Source of the DNA: Hofstenia miamia
Lineage: Eukaryota > Xenacoelomorpha > Acoela
Direction: 5' to 3'
DNA: 64,000 bases
NCBI GenBank assembly: GCA_004352715.1
Contig: SCFE01000009.1
Span: 2,624,495-2,688,494, forward strand
A program made the position numbers and the translations under genes. A model generated the notes under the pieces. That model saw only the letters and a list, made by a program, of their open reading frames with translations, was not told the origin of the DNA and made no database searches. Shown piece after piece: positions 1-14,800 of this stretch (positions within the stretch are counted from its first letter, which is position 1; each line of letters starts with the position of its first letter).

Positions 1-23
1 GCAACAAAAATAAAAAAGAAATA

Positions 24-341
24 ATGTGTAAATATCATCTAAGATCATTAGAAGCTCTTCAAAATATTAGATGTTTATCGATATTTTGGAAAAGAAAATC
101 GAACATTTCTAATCATTTAAATCAAAGAACAATTACATTTGGTAAAACTAAGTATAATAGAAAAGTAATGAAGAACGGATTCCTAAATTATTCAATATCA
201 CTATGGAACAAACTGGATTACAGTACAAGAAGTGAAAAATTTTTTACAATATTTAAGAAGAAGTTGAAAAACATGATTACACAACAAAATATCAATTATC
301 TGATTAATTATAGAATAAGATGTGCAACTCAAGAACAATAA
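24..341 (+). pseudogene. LINE (non-LTR retrotransposon) C-terminal fragment
   Basis: A 105-residue open frame with the tail seen at the end of jockey/CR1/L2-type LINE ORF2: basic residues, then NGFLNYSISLWNKLDYSTR, then FFTIFKKKLKNM. This corresponds to the family pattern R.SF..R....LWN.LP.......F...L. No reverse-transcriptase motifs are visible because the window begins here. Confidence 0.5.
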
Positions 342-699
342 GTAAAAATATTTATTAAGTTATATGTAATTTTTAAACTTAACCAAGAAACAAACATTTA
401 CTGACATAACTAAGCTCATATGAAGAAAGTTGCATTATTTATGTTCTTAATAAGTTTGTAAACTTAATACATGTATATGTACATGAGAACTTAAATATAT
501 GTTGTTGTTAAATTCCATTTCACTAGCAGAAAACTAGTTGAATAGTAGTTCGAACTCACTGAATATTAAAGTGTTTGATTGGATTTTTATATGTTTTGTA
601 AATAAGCAAGGTGTTGATCGTATTAGAATTCATGGTAAATTACTTGAATAACTAATATTGAATCCAAGTAAACAAGAATTGTTTTAAACAAAAAAACTA
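342..699. other. 3' flank of the ZASP-like gene
   Basis: AT-rich sequence between the LINE tail and the poly(A) signal. No open frame, repeat or RNA gene seen. Confidence 0.5.
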
Positions 700-705
700 T
701 TTATT
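700..705 (-). terminator. Candidate poly(A) signal of the ZASP-like gene
   Basis: AATAAA on the minus strand, about 175 bases after the stop codon. It is the first canonical hexamer after the stop; another lies near 350. Confidence 0.5.
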
Positions 706-878
706 AAAAATAACAGTGGATGATTTTTACAAGAAACACACTACATGCCTTGTTGCACAAAACATTTGAAATTATAGCAATGAATTGAATAAATTATTCG
801 AAGCATTCTGGTATTTGCACACCTATAAAACACTAGCATTACAAAGTAATTGCACGTAAACATTCGAGATGGATGCAG

Positions 879-1072
879 TTAGCGATTATGTTCTTTACAG
901 AAAGGACGACCACCTTTGGAAAAGAAGCTCTCTCCCTCGAGGCGTTTATAGCAAACACAACACTTGAAGCAGTCAGCGTGCCAATTGGCGTTGAGAGCTT
1001 CTAGCCAACGATGTCCAGCTTGTATCGCTTGATTGCAAGCGTTGCATTTAGATGTAAATAGATTGTTCCAAT
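879..1072 (-). CDS. ZASP-like exon 12: LIM3 and C-terminus
   Basis: Encodes [20 protein letters not shown], then [28 protein letters not shown] and TAA at 881-879. LIM3 ends a few residues before the C-terminus, as in ZASP/LDB3. Acceptor TAG at 1075-1073. Confidence 0.95.
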
Positions 1073-2182
1073 CTAAAATTTACTATAAATTCACCTTTCA
1101 GATTGGTAAATATCTTTAACAAGAAAGTTTTATGTGAATAATACGAATAGGCATTCATCTAAATCAGTATTGTTTCTATGGTCGGAAGTTATCATAGATT
1201 AATATATTAAAATTCCATATTCCACGATAAATTCTTTCATTAAAAAGTCTTTCGTATAGATTACTACAAATCTTCAATAATCTATCTCGAAGCTTACATT
1301 TTTGGAGTCACGAATAGTAACCAAAGGATTTTTTACGCAGTCCAATGTCTATGCAAATTTTATTATTGGGTAATTATTGTTTTATTTTGCGGTGAATCAA
1401 AGGAGTGCAAGTTTTGTAAATATTTTTCCCAAGTTTATTGACGAATCGATCTGAATGATAAGATTTGCACAATACAAGTTAGACTAATTGCCATATATAG
1501 GATACAACAACGTCTTCTAAAATAAAAAATACCTTTTGAAAGTTTTCAACGAAAACCGTTAAAAATTGTGTACACCTCATTTTGAAAAAACACACCCAAA
1601 TTTATAATACTAGTCTGAAATATTTTTGAATCGCAAAAAAGAGCAAACCAGTTTCACAATATGGTAGATTATCTTCGAGATGAAACCCAGCGTTTCCAAA
1701 CGGTTGTTTACAATGATTGCATACGAAACAATATGTGTGCCAAGTACGCTCCAGTGCATGAAGAACATCCTAAAACAAAAAACTACTAAATTAAGGACAA
1801 TATTATTCTACCACCGAATCAATGTCACTTAAATGCAACACGGTTTCATGGGGCAATTTTGCTGATAATGGCCCAAAAATGATCATAATAGCCAGAAAAA
1901 ACCCTTAATCTTGCAGAGAAATTGTAGCATAACTTCCAATTCTAAAATTTGAGAAAATATATTTTTCAATGTATTGCTAGTCCATGTCTCACCTCAAACT
2001 GGTTTTTTGGACATATTTACCCAGTACTTTTATGATGCAATTGGTTCAAAAAGTGTACTGTACCGCAACAAACATAATTTGCGGACTGTTCTAGCAATTA
2101 CATTTATCCGAATATTTACAATTGTCGAGTATTTTGTAATTATGTATTTCTAATTCGTATCGCGCACTGTGTAATATACAGC

Positions 2183-2214
<32 letters not shown>

Positions 2215-5200
2215 NTATATATACTAACACTAGTATTGCTTTTCGAAAAAATAAAATAAACCACTAATGTTGTATTTTCAATAGAGTACGTAAATTTCAA
2301 AATAATTCAATTCTTAACATCAATTTACAGTGTTTTTCAAAAATATAAAGCAAGATTGCAAAAATATGAAACAAGATTCCAAAAATATAAAACAAGATTT
2401 AGAAAAAAATTTACTTAAAATGTAAAAAAATTTGCCAATATGCAGCTACAAAATGAGGCCATTATTTAAAAAATAACAAGTTAATATTCAAGATGTAATA
2501 AAAAAATTGATATTCACTATATTAACACAAACACCACTTTTTTCCTTCAAAACGCTTTAGTATACATATATACATGTAATGCAAATGCACATCAACTAAT
2601 CCTCTTTTCTACCACAAGGTGGAGTAGCGTTCTCGTGTACAAATGGCGTCATTTCTATTTCATACTGTAACAATTGCAAGTTTAGGGGATTTTTCTGGCT
2701 ATTATGATCATTTTTGGGCCATTATCAGCAAAATTGTGAATCGTTAAATTGAATAAATTTTTGTTGGGTGGTTTTAGAAATATGATTTATATTTTTGGAA
2801 TCTTGCTTTATATTTTTGGAAAACACTGTAAATTGATATTAACAATTAAATTATTTTGAAATTTACGTACTCGATTATCCGCGTACCCGGTAAAAGCTAT
2901 ATTGGAAATATAACATTAGTGATTTTTTTAATTTTATTTTTTCGAAAACCAATACAAGTGTTAGTGTATATATATACGCTGTATATTCCACAGTTCGCAA
3001 TACGAATTAGAAACACATAATTACAAAATACTCGACAATTTTGAATATTAAATGTAATTGCAGGAACAGTCCGCAAATTATGTTTGTTGCGGTACAGTAA
3101 ACTTTTTGAACCAATTGCATCATAAAAGTAACGGGTAAATATGTCCAAAAAAACCAGTTTGAGATGAGACATGGACTAGCAACACATTGAAAAATATATT
3201 TTCTCAAATTTTAGAATTGGAAGTTATGCTACAATTTCCTTCATTACAATGGACTTAAATCAGCTAAAATGGCTTGGATAAGAAGATTTTAAGAACAAAA
3301 GATTACCTCGGTAATCCTCTGGCCGCATTTCGAACATAAGGGAGCAAAATTATCATTGTAGTCCCTCTCACAAAGCAGTTGTCCATTTTCTTCAACAAAA
3401 CCGAGATCTTGGAGAGATACATTGCACATGACACAAGTAAAATGTTGAGGATGCCAGCTCTTACCCAATGCAGTGACGAATGGCCCTCTAAAAATACCGA
3501 CATTACCGAAAGTTTGCATTGACGTTATATCCCATCTCAGAGAACAATGACGTGAAGTGCATAATATATTACATGATAACGTAAAGATACCAACCATTCT
3601 TGAATACCTAAGCCTTTCTTTAGAAGAATGCTTGGGGATCAAATTCATATATATATATATATATACATATATATACAAAAGTCCTGCAATTATAGTACAT
3701 TGAGTACGTAATTTCATAAATTATGAAGTCGATATAACATTGGTTAACAAACCCCATTGATGTTTAGTACATTAACAACTTTACTTAGTAAGCGAAATTA
3801 AACTAAGTGTAGCATCGAACATTTTCTGTGACAAATCAAAAATTTTGCGAAATGTCTTCATGTTGCTAGAAAATAAGAAAACGTTTTAATACATTTGGAA
3901 GGATTTTGAAGGTAATCCAATACCTTCCATTGATACTATATCAGGAGACAAATTAGTGAGGAAATGAAGAAATCTGTTGATATTCATTGTAAACAATTTG
4001 GTATTGCATATTAAAATGTGTGGTTATCGGCTGCGAATAATGTCAGAAATCTGCAGCCACCTAACGGAAATTACACAATACACTATTACTATGACATATT
4101 CTACGAATGTTATCATGCAACTATATATTAGAAAATCAGAAGACAACTAATATCAGACGAGATTCACATTTTGACCTTCATGGCAGCTGTCAGGCAATTT
4201 TTATAAGTGTCGTAAGCAATTTATAAACAAAATTGTTAAGTTCACACGTTTTGAAGCAGGAATTCAGATTACACAGTGATATACGAGAAAATTTCTGCAC
4301 TATCTGTATAAACACGCATTTACGCATTGATGACTTCACAAGCATATCAAATAACTAGGAACTAAAATTTTGTTGATGTCATACTATAGAAGGAATTAAT
4401 GAGTTTTTCAAAAAGTAGTAATTTAAGCTTAACCAAAAAAGGCAGATGGACTATAAAGAATAGAATAATTTTGAAATTAATAGTTGAATATAAAGTCATA
4501 CAGAGTGAATTCAGTTGGTAGCAATAATTTACAATAAAACAAATAAGCATGAATGACTCGAATACAATGACGAGTTGTCTAGTAGATTGTAGAAAACTAA
4601 ATCTAAGTTGACAGATAGTATTTTATAATTAACCGAGTGCTACTTAATTGCCTGTTATAGAGACAGTTGTAAAAACATGTCATCATATACAATTAGTTTA
4701 CATGCAATAATTTGTAATGATGCATACCTTATAGTATCATTGCATGTCTGACAAACAGGCAAGCGACCACCGGTTGGTGGAGTTACACCTGGGGCAGCTC
4801 TTACAGGACCCCCAACTGGTTGAAGAAGACCTTGTGGTTTACTATCGCCACCTAAATATCAAAATTTTCAAGAACATGCAAAATGAATCTTTCAGTAGAG
4901 TGGCATGCACAAAACAATAAAGGACTAGAATAGATATTTTCATATTGCACTTTTTGTTAATATGTGAAAGTAAAAGACCGCGTCATTGACACACTGATAG
5001 ATACCAACCTCGATGAATAAAAAAACAAAAAATAGCAGTAAAGCCATAATTTCAACTGATACCGAACATCTGAAACGTTCCTATTGGTTTAAAGCATTCA
5101 AACAATTTGATAATGAGTAATATAGGTCTGTTATTGCTTCACATCTTTAGTTTTTAGTGGTTAAACAATTCCTTCATTAACCTTAAACCAAGCTTGTCAA

Positions 5201-7028
5201 CGAGGTGAAAGTCTTAAGCTCGGCTAAGATCGCCAAATGGTGCATTTCAATGAGGTTCGCTTTAGCCCGATAAGTTCTTTACAAATCTTGCGCCTTCTCA
5301 AAAATTTTTCACATCGCTCTTCCTGTCATTTAAAATCATTTAAAAATAAACTATAATAAATAAAACAAGAACAATCAGATTAACAACTTTAAAATTATGA
5401 AGCTAAAATGCTGTTATTTTGTCTGAAAAAGGAAAATCAGAACAATAAATAAGCCATGTTTAAAACAGGCTCGTTGTATATCTAAAGTAGTGCTCAAACT
5501 CGGCTCGTTGCAAGCTCGGCTTGTTAACAAGCTGCCTTAAACTGCTTAGGAACTTTTTAAAATCTTTTTTGATTTCATGTGAATATTTGAAACGCTTATA
5601 ACTCACGAATTAAGAGAAAAAATCTTAAGGCACTACAATCTGAAAATTTTCAAGTACCTCAGGCACAGCAACACACTTTAGGACTCATTTCAACATTGAA
5701 TTATAGCGCGTTCACCAAAAGATGTATCCAGGATTTCCAAATTCATAAAAGGCTTGAAGAAAATTGTTTGAAAATGATGAAAAACTGTCCTTTTAAATTC
5801 AAGATTTTAAATGAATAAATTAAATTTGGAGGGAAATGTATATAATGGTATATATTATCTAATAAAATACTATCGAACAAAATTTCGTTTCACAGACCTC
5901 TGATATTCAAAAGACTTGTAATTGCGAAAGTCAATTTGAAGATAACATTGTGTTTAGTTGAACAATAAAAGGTTTACGACAACTAAGAACGATTGTGAAA
6001 ACAATAATGCAGGCAGTCAGAAACGTCAGCAAGTTGTTATTGCAAACATTAGTAAACAATTGTCCACAGAAATAAAAACACCTAGTGCTATGAGGTGGAA
6101 GAAAGCAAACACTTCAGTTTCGCCTTTATTCTCCCATAAATCTCCATAGAGCGAACTGTACAAAATTAATTAAAATAACATAAAGCACATGGAAGCTGTA
6201 ATCACTAATTTCTGTGGTTTATAGATTAATAAATATTTAAAACAAGATTGAAAGCAATTTTTGAATTCATTACCCAATGATTATTTTGAAATTGATAAAA
6301 ATGTCCATTTTAATATTTCCCATTTTGGACAAAATTGACATTCAATTATTTTTTGTAAGTTTTGACAATTTAATTGAATCCTGAAGAGCATAAAAAACCA
6401 TCTTTCTCTTGAAAATTTAAAGTTTTTCTAAAAAATTTAAAGTCTTCACCTGATGGAGAATAAGGTTGTATTGATGGCTGTGCAGGTGCGTCAGAATACT
6501 AAAATAAAACTCCAAGTAATCACTAATTTAATTATAATTTACCTGTGGTTTTCTCGGTGATATCTGACTGAAGGGCTTCGGTGCAATTGCACTTGGACCA
6601 TAGTTTTTACTAGAAGGCGGTGAAAAAGATGGCGTATTATAGTTTGGACCTAAGCAAAATTCCACAAATATTTATTCAACTCTGTTAATTAGAAAATCAA
6701 ATCTTATTGAGGTCATCCCAAAAAATAATTCAGTTTTAATGGAAATTATTTGCGCATGCATTTACAATGTCAAACAACTAATGATTCAAAAGTACATTTT
6801 CACATTTATAATGATAAATAAATAAAGCCCTTAATACAAATAGCGACCACTATGTCTAATGCAGTAACGTAATATATAATTAAGTCCATGTATTTGGTAC
6901 AATCCAAAGTTAGCATGTGAAGAAACGAAACATTTAAAAAAATTATTTTACACATTATACAGCTTTCGAAACATGACAGGAAAAGTGATAGGCAGTATAC
7001 CAAACGAATACTGGACTTCTTTAGGGAA

Positions 7029-7078
<50 letters not shown>

Positions 7079-10000
7079 ATATATATANNNNNNNNNNNNN
7101 NNNNNNNNATAAAATAGGTTAAGCTTATTCATGTAAAGGAATGGCAGCAGCCATTGTTACAGACATCATCTCACTCATTGATGCATTTTTAATAAATATA
7201 TATAATGTTACTACTAAATAAATATATATATATATAAACATATATATAAACATATATATATTATATATATACATGTATATATATATATATATAAGGTGTG
7301 TTCGGAAATTAGTTTGAAACTTTTTACGAAAAATATATATTCTATAACATCACTACATACTGATGAAATTACTTTATTTATGTTTAAAATACTTGAAAAT
7401 AACATCCTTCTCAATCGATACAACGTTTCCGAGTGCATTCCCAAGTTTGAAAAGTATCCATTAATTACATTCACTACACTAGTTNGGAAAGCATATTCAA
7501 TTCTGTGCATACACTTTTCAAAAATATTCTGCTTTCATATTAAGAGTTGAATCTTTGTGTCTAAGAGGTTTAAATTAACACATGCGACTGAAATTCACAG
7601 GAAATAATCTGTATAATAAAAATAAGAATGTTAGGGGGGTTGTGCACCCGAAATGTACTGCTAATCACTCCATATATGGATGTATATGGATAAATATTGC
7701 ATGATAGTGTCCCTTCAAACGTGATTTCAATAGGGAACAAAATAAAATCAACAGGAGCCATGTGTGGGATTTAGGGGTGATTGATCAAGATTTGAGATTT
7801 TATGCTTCAGGCACGTTTGACCTACAATTCGGTGCATTGTCATGATGAAGAATCCAATCATCAGCAATCTCAGAATGGACCCGTGCAACTCAGTTCCTCA
7901 ATCCTTTGAACTGACGAACTTAAAACTTTTTCGTTACGAATCAATTTCGAATAGAAGGTTACAACTGAAAATTAGTGAAAACTAGTTAAAAATTACAGGT
8001 TACAACATTCATCTACTGTTAATTATGTACGTGAGGGAGAATGCTACAAAAGCAACAATATAGCTAAATGAACTGATTAGACATGCATTTCATACATGTA
8101 CAAAAATCGTACAACAAAGAAGAAATTGACGACCAGTTTAGAACGCCAAGAATACATAACGAGTTGTAACATGTCGTCTTCCAGCAGGTAGAAGGGTGGG
8201 TTTCACAGTTGCAATGCCTCAAAAAGGTTTTGACAGTTATTTTTATGCCGTTGATTTTAAGTAATAAATTTGATTAAGGATGTGATCAATTGGGCATATA
8301 GAAAAAATAACTTCAAAACTACAGAATCATAAACTTGAAGGAACCAACACTCTTCCAGAATGTGGACCAACATGTATGAATACCATCAATTTTTGAAGTT
8401 ATACCTGAAAATTGAGCGCAAATGTTGATTTTTAAGCCTAACAAAGCTTGACAAACGCAAAATAGCGGCAGGTTGCAACTCTGCCAGAGCAGACGATAAG
8501 AAAATACCTGCAATTTCAACCTTAACACATTCTCATCTAAATCCGTCGAAGTTATAATACTGAATCAATTGCTTCACAAACACAGAAAAGTCTTTAACTT
8601 TGCCAATCTAATAGTTGAAAAGTTGACGAAGAACATCATCAAATTGAGATAACATTAGATAAGCCAATGCGCCAACAAGCACGAAGCGTACCAGAGCATC
8701 TAAGAATGGTCATTGAACTAAGGAATAATTCATGAAAGAAATACGCATTACCTATTGTCTTTCCATAAAGTAGATAAATATACAATACTTCCTGTCTCTG
8801 TGAAATTTGGTGTCACTTTATCCACTTGACATCAAAAAGATTAATGGAATTCACGCTTTAAAACGTATCTCCCACATTCCAGAGAATAATGCAATCAAAA
8901 TCATTTTAATATATTATACATTGCCGCAATCCTAGAATTCAGTTTCTGTTATATTTTTTGTAAAGTTATTGTCCAATGGAAAGTTTTTATTAGTGTTAAC
9001 AATTTATCTAAAGTGATTGGTCATACTTTAAGAGATCATGAAAGATAACCTATGGATGAAGACTCGTTTTGAATTTTGACATTATAAAAGTTTCAATTTA
9101 CCATTAGGAATTTTAAATCGTGAAAATCAGAAATTTTTATTAAATAGAATATCAATTGAAATTTCAAAAAGAGACTAATTGTTAAAAAGTTAAACAATAG
9201 AGTGTAAGATTTCCAAATCGCAAATTGAATTTTTCAATTCCAAGTTTGCAATTTACACAAATAGAAGAATAAGAAAAAGCATTTACTTTAAATTGTTAAT
9301 GCACTTTGTGTTAATCATAAATATAGCACTACTTTAAATACCTAAAATAAAAAAATAAAATAAAATTTAACTTAAATTATGATTAATTATTTTTTGCAGA
9401 TTTCTAAACATTGCTTAAAAATAATTAACATGAAGTAAGGGAATATAGCATTTTTTAATCAAACAATGTAACACGAGAAGGTTCTTTATAATTTCAAAGA
9501 AATAAAAATTTCCTATGCCATAGAAAAGTTTTGTGAAACTCGTTTGTATCAAGAACTAAATCATTAAAAATATGAAACTTTTTCAGATCATGCTTATATT
9601 GTGCAATATACCAACAGTGAGAAATTCATCAATAATGTATTCCTTCAAAATCCAAGTCCGGACTACCATTTCTATAAGGGTACTTTATTGGAATTGGAGA
9701 TTATAGAAATGAGTTGTTCATGACTCAAAAAAGCGCGATCGACCTATTTCTTAACTCTTTAGGTACAGGCCTTTATATCGCTACAAATTTCGAAAAAAAA
9801 TACTGAGGTGGTAATTCTTCTTAGAGAAGTAAATCGCAAAACAATTTTTTTGATTGTTCACATTTGGAAGACAACATGTATTATCACGTCACTCATGGGG
9901 TTTGTTCGTTCCTAATGACTTGAGTCGGAAGGAACATTCATCGGCCAAACCCTGGATAATTTGGAGGCTGAAATCGTTCGATGACATATTCATTGCTGAC

Positions 10001-11827
10001 ATCATCTATTGAAAAATGATGTATGAATTATAGATTGCCATGCCAATGTGGTAGAAGAAAAGTCACAGATAGTATTTGTAACTGCTGTGATAGTCAAATT
10101 GATAGTATTCTTTTTGTTCATACACGATGTCGACATCTCCATGTAAAAAATTATGCATCGCAATCATGACAGAGATGTCGATATCAATATCTTGCTTTCG
10201 GGATGATCATTAACTCGTAGTTTTTTCGATGTTGTGGGGATAAATGGAAACCACGAGCGATATATTTCCCTTTGTCCACACAAAATTGTAAATTGTTAAC
10301 ATTTCCAGGTTGAAGTTCAATTTAGGTCAATATTTTTTATTTTCCTGATAACAACCCTATTTGCACAAGATACTTTTGTCTGTTGATTCAGTCCCCCTAC
10401 TAAAGATTTTTCTATCAAATTTTTTGAAGTTTTGGACTTTTTCAATAGGCTAAGTTTAATGATGATTTGTGAATTGAACAACCTGGTTAATATATTCATA
10501 GTAATTCTATTACTTAACAGATATATAATGTCGAAATGGGGAGCAAAAGCTGTAATTTCGTGTAAAAACGCAATGTCATCATCAAAATTGTGAAAATATT
10601 GACAAAAGTCCTATAGCGATATAAAAAATGCTTCAAATTTTGTTTGAATCCTTCTAAATCTATAAACTCCCCATGAGGCAAATAGGTTCACGAAATAGAT
10701 GGAAGATTGGCTGCAGAGTTTTCTTAAATAGCCTTAATATGTTAGAATAGCTTGCTATTACGTTACGAAGAAAATTCCTCTAAGAACATATTTTATCATG
10801 TTCAAATTTGAATAAATTTCTGAGAAAATATTGATCTTTTGATTTGAAATATTTGGTAAGTCAACGTATTGAAGAAATTAAATAGAAACTATTTCTGTGA
10901 TAAGCTTTATCATTACCAAGAAAATAAATAGCTTACCTTTCTAAATTGGCAGCAGGCAGTCACTGAAAATAATGTTTGAAATTCGCGCCTCGATTCAAGT
11001 CTGAAAACGCTTATGATTAAAACAAAACAAATTGAGCATAGAGAATAATTAAACCTCTTCCGAAATAAGTGAAATTTATCAATGAAAATGCTTTCTAAGA
11101 TGTCACAATGTTGGGAATTTGGTGATACGAAAGCATATCACCAACCCTAAAGGCGGAACCCAAGGCAACCAACAACGTTTCATACTTAGAATAAAATTGA
11201 ATATGCTTGATCTATTGATAACATTTTTGAAGCCCAGATCTCTCTGGATGAGGCAATTCCAGCCTAGTAAATAAATTTATAAAAAATAGGTGCTATGAAA
11301 GATCACTTCTCTGAATTGCAAAACTTGCTTGCAAAATACAAAAAATGTCTATTGAACAACTATTAAAAGACAATGATAACTTCGAATACAAATTTATGGT
11401 GATTGATTATTTTAGAAAATATTTCAATAATTGGTTCGATAGACATAGTTAAAAAACAGAAGGTTGCGATTATTGTAATGCCTGCATTGATCGTCAAAGT
11501 AATTTAAAACATACATAGAAACATGGTACAAATAGCATGATTTTGTAATAAATTACTACATTACGGTTAGTTATGTTTAAGCATTGCGCAAATTTATATT
11601 TATAACTAACAGAAATGCACAAGTCGATGTATCTTAACACTGAGAAAAGTGCAATTTCTCAAATTCACAATTTCCACAAGAATGTCTACGGTAGACAACA
11701 TTCGATTGGAAATAGTGTTGTTGTTTTTATCCCAAGTTTAATCACTAATAAAAACAATTTCCAGTTAAATTATCCAAACTTAATAATAATTATGAATCAG
11801 AAAACTGATAAAACACTAAACGTATGC

Positions 11828-11858
<31 letters not shown>

Positions 11859-14800
11859 GATATTAAATTTAAATGATTAACTAGATAAATTTCAAAAACG
11901 TCAAGACTTTTTCCTAACGGCACATATGTACTAATTCCATGATTAGGCCGAGGTACACCCCAAATGTCTTGTGGAAGGATACCCAAACCACTTAAGAGTC
12001 GGTGTATCAAACGATACACATTTCAACAATTTGGTGTTTCTTTGAACACAAGATTTGGGAGTACGAAGGCATACATCGGAAAGCATGCGGAAACCCAATT
12101 GTTCCCCGCATTACTACCGACAACTAAACCCACACTACACTATTAAACCAAATTGGCAGATAGTGTAGATGAGCTGAGCACTTCGTCAACCTCATTATTA
12201 CCAATACAATATCAAACGAAATTGTTTGATGTTGTACGGGAAGAGGGATTACCTAGCTTTCAGACAATTAGGGTGGACTCGGATCCTATCGCAAATATAT
12301 CGTGGGTTGTTGGCAATATGCTCCACCCAAACTCGAGAACTAGAGCCTCAACTCGTAGTCTTCATCGTTAATTTTATGCTTAACAAATGGAATACCTTAC
12401 ACATATTGAATGTAAAGCTCTTTGTATAGCTAATCTCAAACACTCTTTCTCAATACCAAAGCAACAAAAAAAATGCGTTAATTCTTAGGAGCAAATGATG
12501 GGTGAACACTTGGAAGCTGTTACATACTAGCAACTCCTCATTCGAAATACACTGTTATTCGATTGCTGCACCAACATAAAATCAAATTGAAGAAATTCAC
12601 ACCCTCTACTAATCCCTTCAAGTTTCTCAATTCACTCCACAAAATCATTGATTGCTAAAAAGTTTGCATCATCTTGAAAAGCATGGCCGCTAATGAAAAC
12701 AATTCTTCAAAACACCAAAGCTTTTAATAGAAAGTTGCTTTGCGTTTCGATTATTTGTTTATGTTGTAAAAATTTTACAAATCAAAACATTTTTAAGATG
12801 ATATACACAGATGTAATGCTGCATACAAATGATCAGGGATAATACGTGATGCGGTTTAACAATAGACTTGTTTATATTCTCACACCTGTATCAATGTATT
12901 GCTAAAACTGTGGAAGACATTCCCTCTGTATCCCACAAATCTATCTACCCCCGATGATAACTGAACGCTAAAGCTTAGGTGGTACCGACCACATCTGGTC
13001 CAGAAGCCCTGGTAAGAAAATCGCCACAAAAAGGATGGATAGCATTATGGATAAAAGAATTAAAGCAAAGGGAAAGGAATAAAAGATGTTGCACCTATAT
13101 GAGATTCTTCGATAGCTGCCACAACTCACTAGGATCATTAAATGTATTAACAAATACGGCAACCTACACATTTCTTTATAAAAGAATGATTTTTTCTTAA
13201 AATCTTCAGCGAATCACAGTGTGTTAAGGTGTGATTGACTTAATGTGAGCTGATTTATTACCAGAAGATATCCTCCATAAAATGTAGGCAATCGATTGTN
13301 ATTACGAACTTTAATAGGTAAGTCTTACGATTGCTCTATCACATTAAGATGTTTCAAGTCCATGCGACATCATTTGAACAATAAAAAACACTAAATCGAT
13401 GAGCAGCTAAAAAAGATTTAGGGTAGATGTTCTCAACCTTTTCTTAACCACATGGACCCTTTTCCTCCTAATTTTTTCAGCTGGGCATTTTTCCCGCTGC
13501 AAAAATCACTAATAATATAAAAGAGGAATTGTTAATATGGAGTAAATGATTATGCTATATTTTGAAGAAAAACTAAACTAAAATATCGTTTTCTTTTTCT
13601 AATTTGTTGCTATAAAAAAGAGAAGAGCTGAGTGAATATTTTTACTTTTAGTATTTTAAAATAGTCCAAATTTCTGTAGAAATCCCATTCGCAGTAATGA
13701 AAAGCGTTCTCAATTAGTATTGCCATATGGACATCCAAAATGTCACCGTAGACCCCCAATTCGCTATTTTTTGTTTGTAGACCCCGGTTGAGAACCACTG
13801 ATTTAGAGTAATGTTCCACATAAAAACCAATACATTTTTTGAAAGGAAACCCGAGAAAAATTATTGAAAAAGAGAAACTATTTTGTAGACTTAGAACTGT
13901 AAACATCTTATCTTGTTCAATTAATAATTGCATATCAAAAATCTGCCATTACTTTCTTCCAATCCAATATATATTAAATATCAACATTTTTGCTGTGAAT
14001 CAACTAAAAGCGCCTAATTGAACAAAATTCACAATACGCAATTTTCGCGGAAGGAAATAACACAATTATTGTGAAGAATAAATTTGTATAACGCTATATA
14101 TAAATTTACACATAGAATTGTCTATGCAATCAATAAATTATCTGAAATTCACTCAAAATTTAATGTAAATTCAGCTATTAGCATATTTCTCTTAACAGGA
14201 AATATTTCCAAATAAATTTCCCTAAATGTAAAAGTGTAATAATTCATAACTGCTTTTATTATATAAGTATTTAATATTTAGAAAAAGGTAAACATTTGTA
14301 CGAAATATATGAATTAATATTAAGATCTATTATAATTACAGTTATATATATATATATATATATATAATCTTTAAAGAGATGTAATCCTTTCAGAGACGTG
14401 GCCACCTTGTCAAAGTGGAAGGGATTAGGATCAAGCGCTCATGAGAGGGAGCATTGCTTAACGCAGTAAAATCTATTATTTGTTTTTACAAAGTTCTATT
14501 CTATTCCACAACACAATTCCTTAATATTATTTAAATTGCCCTCTCATTGCTCTGAGCAAACACGAAAATATATGTACTACATATCTAAAAGTGGTGAGGA
14601 GATACGCGTCTCCTTTCAATATTCCCTTGGCGACACTACTGGATCCTTTTAAGATTTACACATTATATTTTGTGAAATTTACATTTGAGAAATTTGTGTG
14701 TATAAATACAAAAGACTTAAATTTGTAACAAGCTCTTTTAGATGAACAATTCCGGTATTATTTTCGTTAGTATATAAAAACTGTAGCAATATATTAATAC

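Noticed and set aside
9900-10400. Minus-strand frame with [20 protein letters not shown]
   Set aside because: Looks protein-like but is too short and could not be tied to any family; not reported as a gene.
11964-12429. Overlapping plus-strand frames of 60-72 codons
   Set aside because: No recognisable motif, no consistent frame, no splice-phase link to either gene.
14395-14470. Possible tRNA-like sequence (GGATTAGGATCAAGCGCTC)
   Set aside because: No convincing A/B box pair or cloverleaf on either strand.
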